A program made the translations under genes and the position numbers. Below, piece after piece: positions 61,300 through 64,000 of a stretch of 64,000 nt of DNA. This stretch comes from Tetracladium setigerum (Eukaryota; Ascomycota; Leotiomycetes; Helotiales): assembly GCA_031472005.1 (NCBI GenBank), contig PZJY01000011.1, positions 496,001 through 560,000 of the forward strand, in the 5' to 3' direction. Under the pieces are notes generated by a model. That model worked only from the letters and a program-made list of their open reading frames with translations. It ran no database searches and was not told the origin of the DNA. Within the stretch, counting starts at the first letter, position 1, and each line of letters begins with the position of its first letter.

Positions 61300-62809
61300 A
61301 TGTCAAACTTTGAAGAAACATTCTATCAGGCAATTCAAAACCATGAAATCCCTGGCGCGATCCTAGTAGCTGCAGACAAGACAGGTCCCTACACCTCATG
61401 CCCTTTTGGCCCCCAAAGAATATCAATAGCTAACACCCTCCCACAGGAACTTTCCAATATTCAAAATCCTTCGGCCCACGAAGCCTCAAGGCAGGTTCCA
61501 ATGATCCCATGCCCCTTGACGCGGTAATGTGGCTCGCGTCTTGCACGAAATTCATGACGACTATCTGTGCAATGCAATGTGTTGAACGTGGACAGTTCGC
61601 CCTTGACGGGGATGTGACGCAGCTCTTGCCTGAGCTCAAGGGTTTGCAAGTTCTTAAAGGATTTGATAATCTGGAACAGCCGATTTTGGAGGAGAATCAT
61701 ACTCCAATTACTCTAAGGTATGCTTTTCGTGGTGGGGACTCGTCTCGACTTTTGTTTGGCTAGGGGAAAGGAAATGTAATGCAATGCCTATTGGAATACT
61801 GGCTTCAAGCGACATATTTACAATCATCTATTCGCATTCCATCAACCACAAGCTAACCAGTGTGAACTAGACAACTGCTCACCCACTCCTCAGGTCTTGG
61901 CTACGACGTCTTCCGTCAGCTCCCCATCTCCATTCAAAAGCAAACTGTTAACAGCATTTCCAGACCCCCAACTTGCACGCTGGCGAGCACAACGCGGCGA
62001 AACTCCTCAATTCGGCGGCAAACGCACATTAACAGACGCCTATCTCACACCTCTTCTTTTTCGTCCTGGAGAAGGATGGGAATATTCCGGAGGAATCGAC
62101 TGGGCCGGTCGAATGGTTGAGCGCGCCAGTAACATGGATCTCCAAAGCTACATGGAGCAGCACATTTGGGGTCCCTTGGGTATGAAGAATTTCACATTTA
62201 GAATCGACGACCGTCCGGATCTCAAAGCCATGATGCCGAATATGAGTACCCGTGATGCTGGACTCACTGTTTTGGCACGACGGATAATCCCAAGGCGAAG
62301 GCTATACATACCGACGACCCGTGTGGGGACATGGAACTCTGGAATTACATGGTGGCGCTGGTGCTTACGGTTCGCCGATTGAGTATCAAAAGCTACTATC
62401 TAGCATTTTGAGTAATGATGGAAAGCTTTTGAAGTCAGAAACAATAGACGAGATGTTCAAGCCTCAACTTACTGATTCGGGTCGAGTTATGCTTGCGGAA
62501 AAGATGCATATCCCAGAGATCACTAATATAGTGGGTGGTTTTCCTTTGGGTGCTAAAGTTGACTGGGGAATTGGTGGGATAATGAATTTAGAAGATTGGC
62601 CAACTGGGAGAAAAGGTGGGAGTATTGCGTGGATTGGGCTGCCGAATTTGATTTGGTGGGTTGATAGAAAAGGGGGGTTGGCGGGCCTATATGCGAGCCA
62701 GTTGATGCCTTGTGGTGATCCGAGGACTGTGGAATTGCAAAGGACTTGGGAAACAGAATTATACTCAGGCTATGGAAGGTTACGCCACGAGAAAGGTTTG
62801 GATTCTTAG
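61300..62809 (+). CDS. Class C beta-lactamase-like serine hydrolase/transesterase (LovD/EstB type), two frameshifts
   Basis: Exons 61300-61384, 61447-61717, 61871-61914 and 61955-62809 (the third intron is only 40 nt), about 418 residues when two slips are bridged, the usual size for LovD-like enzymes. Catalytic elements: SxxK as Ser60-C-T-Lys63 in WLASCTKFMT and the Tyr of WEYSGGIDWAG; TLTDAYLTPLLFRPGEGW is also typical. At 62274-62275 and 62341-62342 the frame slips; in each case one extra G in a GG pair would link GLTVLGTTDNPKAK and MELWELHGGAGAYGSP. Family members hydrolyse esters or move acyl groups between thioesters and alcohols. Here it may open an ester or lactone substrate of the cluster (inference). 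It is divergent from the P450 gene. Confidence 0.82.
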
Positions 62810-62902
62810 GCGCTACCGGGGGATACTGAATACTTTTGAAGAATTTATTTGCGTGTTGATTTCAGTCTGAAACTCTTTCAATACATACATCACATCATTC
62901 CC

Positions 62903-63947
62903 TCAGGAATGAAATGCAAGCGTTTCATCATCGGCGAGGGCATCGCTCATGATTTGCAAAATGTGTGTGTAACGCCCCGCCCTCCATTTTCCAACCTCAT
63001 CAAGTAACTGTACAAAATCTACTAGTATTCGACAAGCAGATTGATAGCCGCCAGGGTGTACAATACCATCAAGACTGATGCTTCCTCCGTAGATGATAAA
63101 ATTAACGGCGGGATCATCTACGTAGTCAGTACTAAATGCAATACCTTCACTTCCAACCTGCCTCCAGTCTACATCATCAAGGAGTTCAAAACTTGGACGC
63201 TCATCATCTTCATCCTGGCGGGGTACTGTAAAGATGTAGAGAGCGAGCACTAAAGCGGACAGGAATAAACCATAACACAAATGAAATGGATCCCCATCTG
63301 AAGCTCGCCGATGTGACATGATCTTGAAAGTCTGTGCCGCATGCAGAATCGCTCTCCGGGCTGCTCTTGTTTGAGTCCATATCGCAATATCGCTAACCGC
63401 CTGACGAGCAGCAGCCGGTCCTGCGCAGCCGGCTCCTTGTTCAAAGATGCGAAGGTCTGTCGTGAGCATTAAGCAGGTGTTGTGCCACAGGGCCATACAA
63501 TTTGGATTCATTTGATGTAGCATGTCACTATAAGCCTCCATCACTTCAACAACGAATGCTTGTGTGGTCTGCGCCTCTGGATCTGTCGCAAAGGTCTGCC
63601 ACGGTACAAGAGATGTTTCGGTGGCTTCTTTGCGACTGCCAGAGAGTAGGTGATGGTAATGCTCACCAATACGAAGACGGATCAGTGAGAGTATACCTTG
63701 CATGCCTAGCGTGTCCATTGGCCGTGCAATCCTTGGGACAGTTGGATGCCGTGAGTTCAAAACAACACTAGGCATGAACATATGGTGTCCTTTATTGAGA
63801 AGTTCTTGCCATTTCAAAGCTGATTTGCTCTGGAAGAGAGCCGCATCGCATGGTAGCAGGAATTGAAGGTTGTTGGTTCGCAGGATCGGGCAGGTGTTTT
63901 GAGTCGTGGCTCTCCATGTATCCACAAGAAGGATGGTCGTAATCAAC
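62903..63947 (-). CDS. Fungal transcription factor, C-terminal domain (partial)
   Basis: A 348-codon exon on minus, from an acceptor AG (TTTCCAG) at 63948 to the stop at 62903. The gene continues past the right edge. The stretch RAARRAILHAAQTFKIMSHRR-(8 residues)-FHLCYGLFLSALVLALYIF and the preceding helices are typical of the regulatory half of fungal C2H2 or Zn2Cys6 transcription factors. The DNA-binding domain is not in the window. It neighbours the metabolic cluster and is a natural candidate for its regulator, possibly acting through the GCCCCACA sites. Confidence 0.65.
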
Positions 63948-64000
63948 CTGGAAATTTAAAATTTAGTTCATGGTCATCCAAGGATTATAAGTTCAATGAG

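Overview
The window is nuclear DNA of a filamentous ascomycete (Pezizomycotina). The evidence is short phase-consistent introns (about 37-150 nt) with GT..AG ends, a HeLo-domain protein, a fungal NACHT/TPR STAND receptor, a TRI12-type MFS transporter, a P450 with a pisatin-demethylase-like core, and duplications carrying CpA-to-TpA (RIP-like) mutations. The flavour is Leotiomycetes-like, but I cannot fix the genus. All gene models were built by hand from splice sites and reading phase.

Region 1 (1-18 kb) is mostly conserved single-copy genes. It holds the 3' end of an alkaline ceramidase (83-879), a 3.5-kb gene-poor stretch with a CTGT microsatellite, and a secreted cysteine-rich protein (4410-5915). 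Next come a divergent pair made of a kinase-ankyrin protein (10654-6342, minus) and a HeLo-pseudokinase (11027-12868, plus), then a PHO84-type phosphate transporter (14972-13252, minus) and a polytopic membrane protein of unknown function (18054-16552, minus).

Region 2 (18.5-40 kb) is accessory and mosaic. An intact DPRxDSD-repeat protein gene (20152-18593, minus) has two decayed relatives at 26.1-26.25 kb and 27.39-27.59 kb. The second carries RIP-type mutations and includes over 1 kb of duplicated promoter. Between and around them lie a broken SF1-helicase-like gene, a SET-domain gene without its 5' end, orphan ORFs and dispersed repeats. Two more intact-looking loci follow, a membrane protein with one frameshift (31148-33296) and a Ser/Thr-rich surface protein (35406-34231, minus), then about 4.5 kb with almost nothing.

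Region 3 (40.3-45.3 kb) is one large NLR-like gene: N-terminal helical domain, NACHT NTPase, TPR repeats and a C-terminal ZZ-like zinc finger. It is flanked by two copies of the 3' end of an acyl-CoA synthetase gene, a relic at 39.9-40.1 kb and the intact gene at 46.0 kb.

Region 4 (46-64 kb) looks like a catabolic or specialised-metabolism gene cluster. It contains a FAT1-type acyl-CoA synthetase ending in a PTS1-like tripeptide, a 3-ketoacyl-CoA thiolase with a PTS2 signal, a zinc alcohol dehydrogenase, a TRI12-type MFS transporter, an aldehyde dehydrogenase, a P450, a LovD/EstB-type serine hydrolase and the C-terminal half of a fungal transcription factor. The 8-mer GCCCCACA recurs in intergenic DNA of this cluster (seven exact copies in about 12 kb) and was not noticed elsewhere. 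Several cluster genes carry single-base frameshifts, always one G or C missing from a short G/C run. This is either a base-calling/assembly artefact or coordinated decay, and it matters for anyone using these models.
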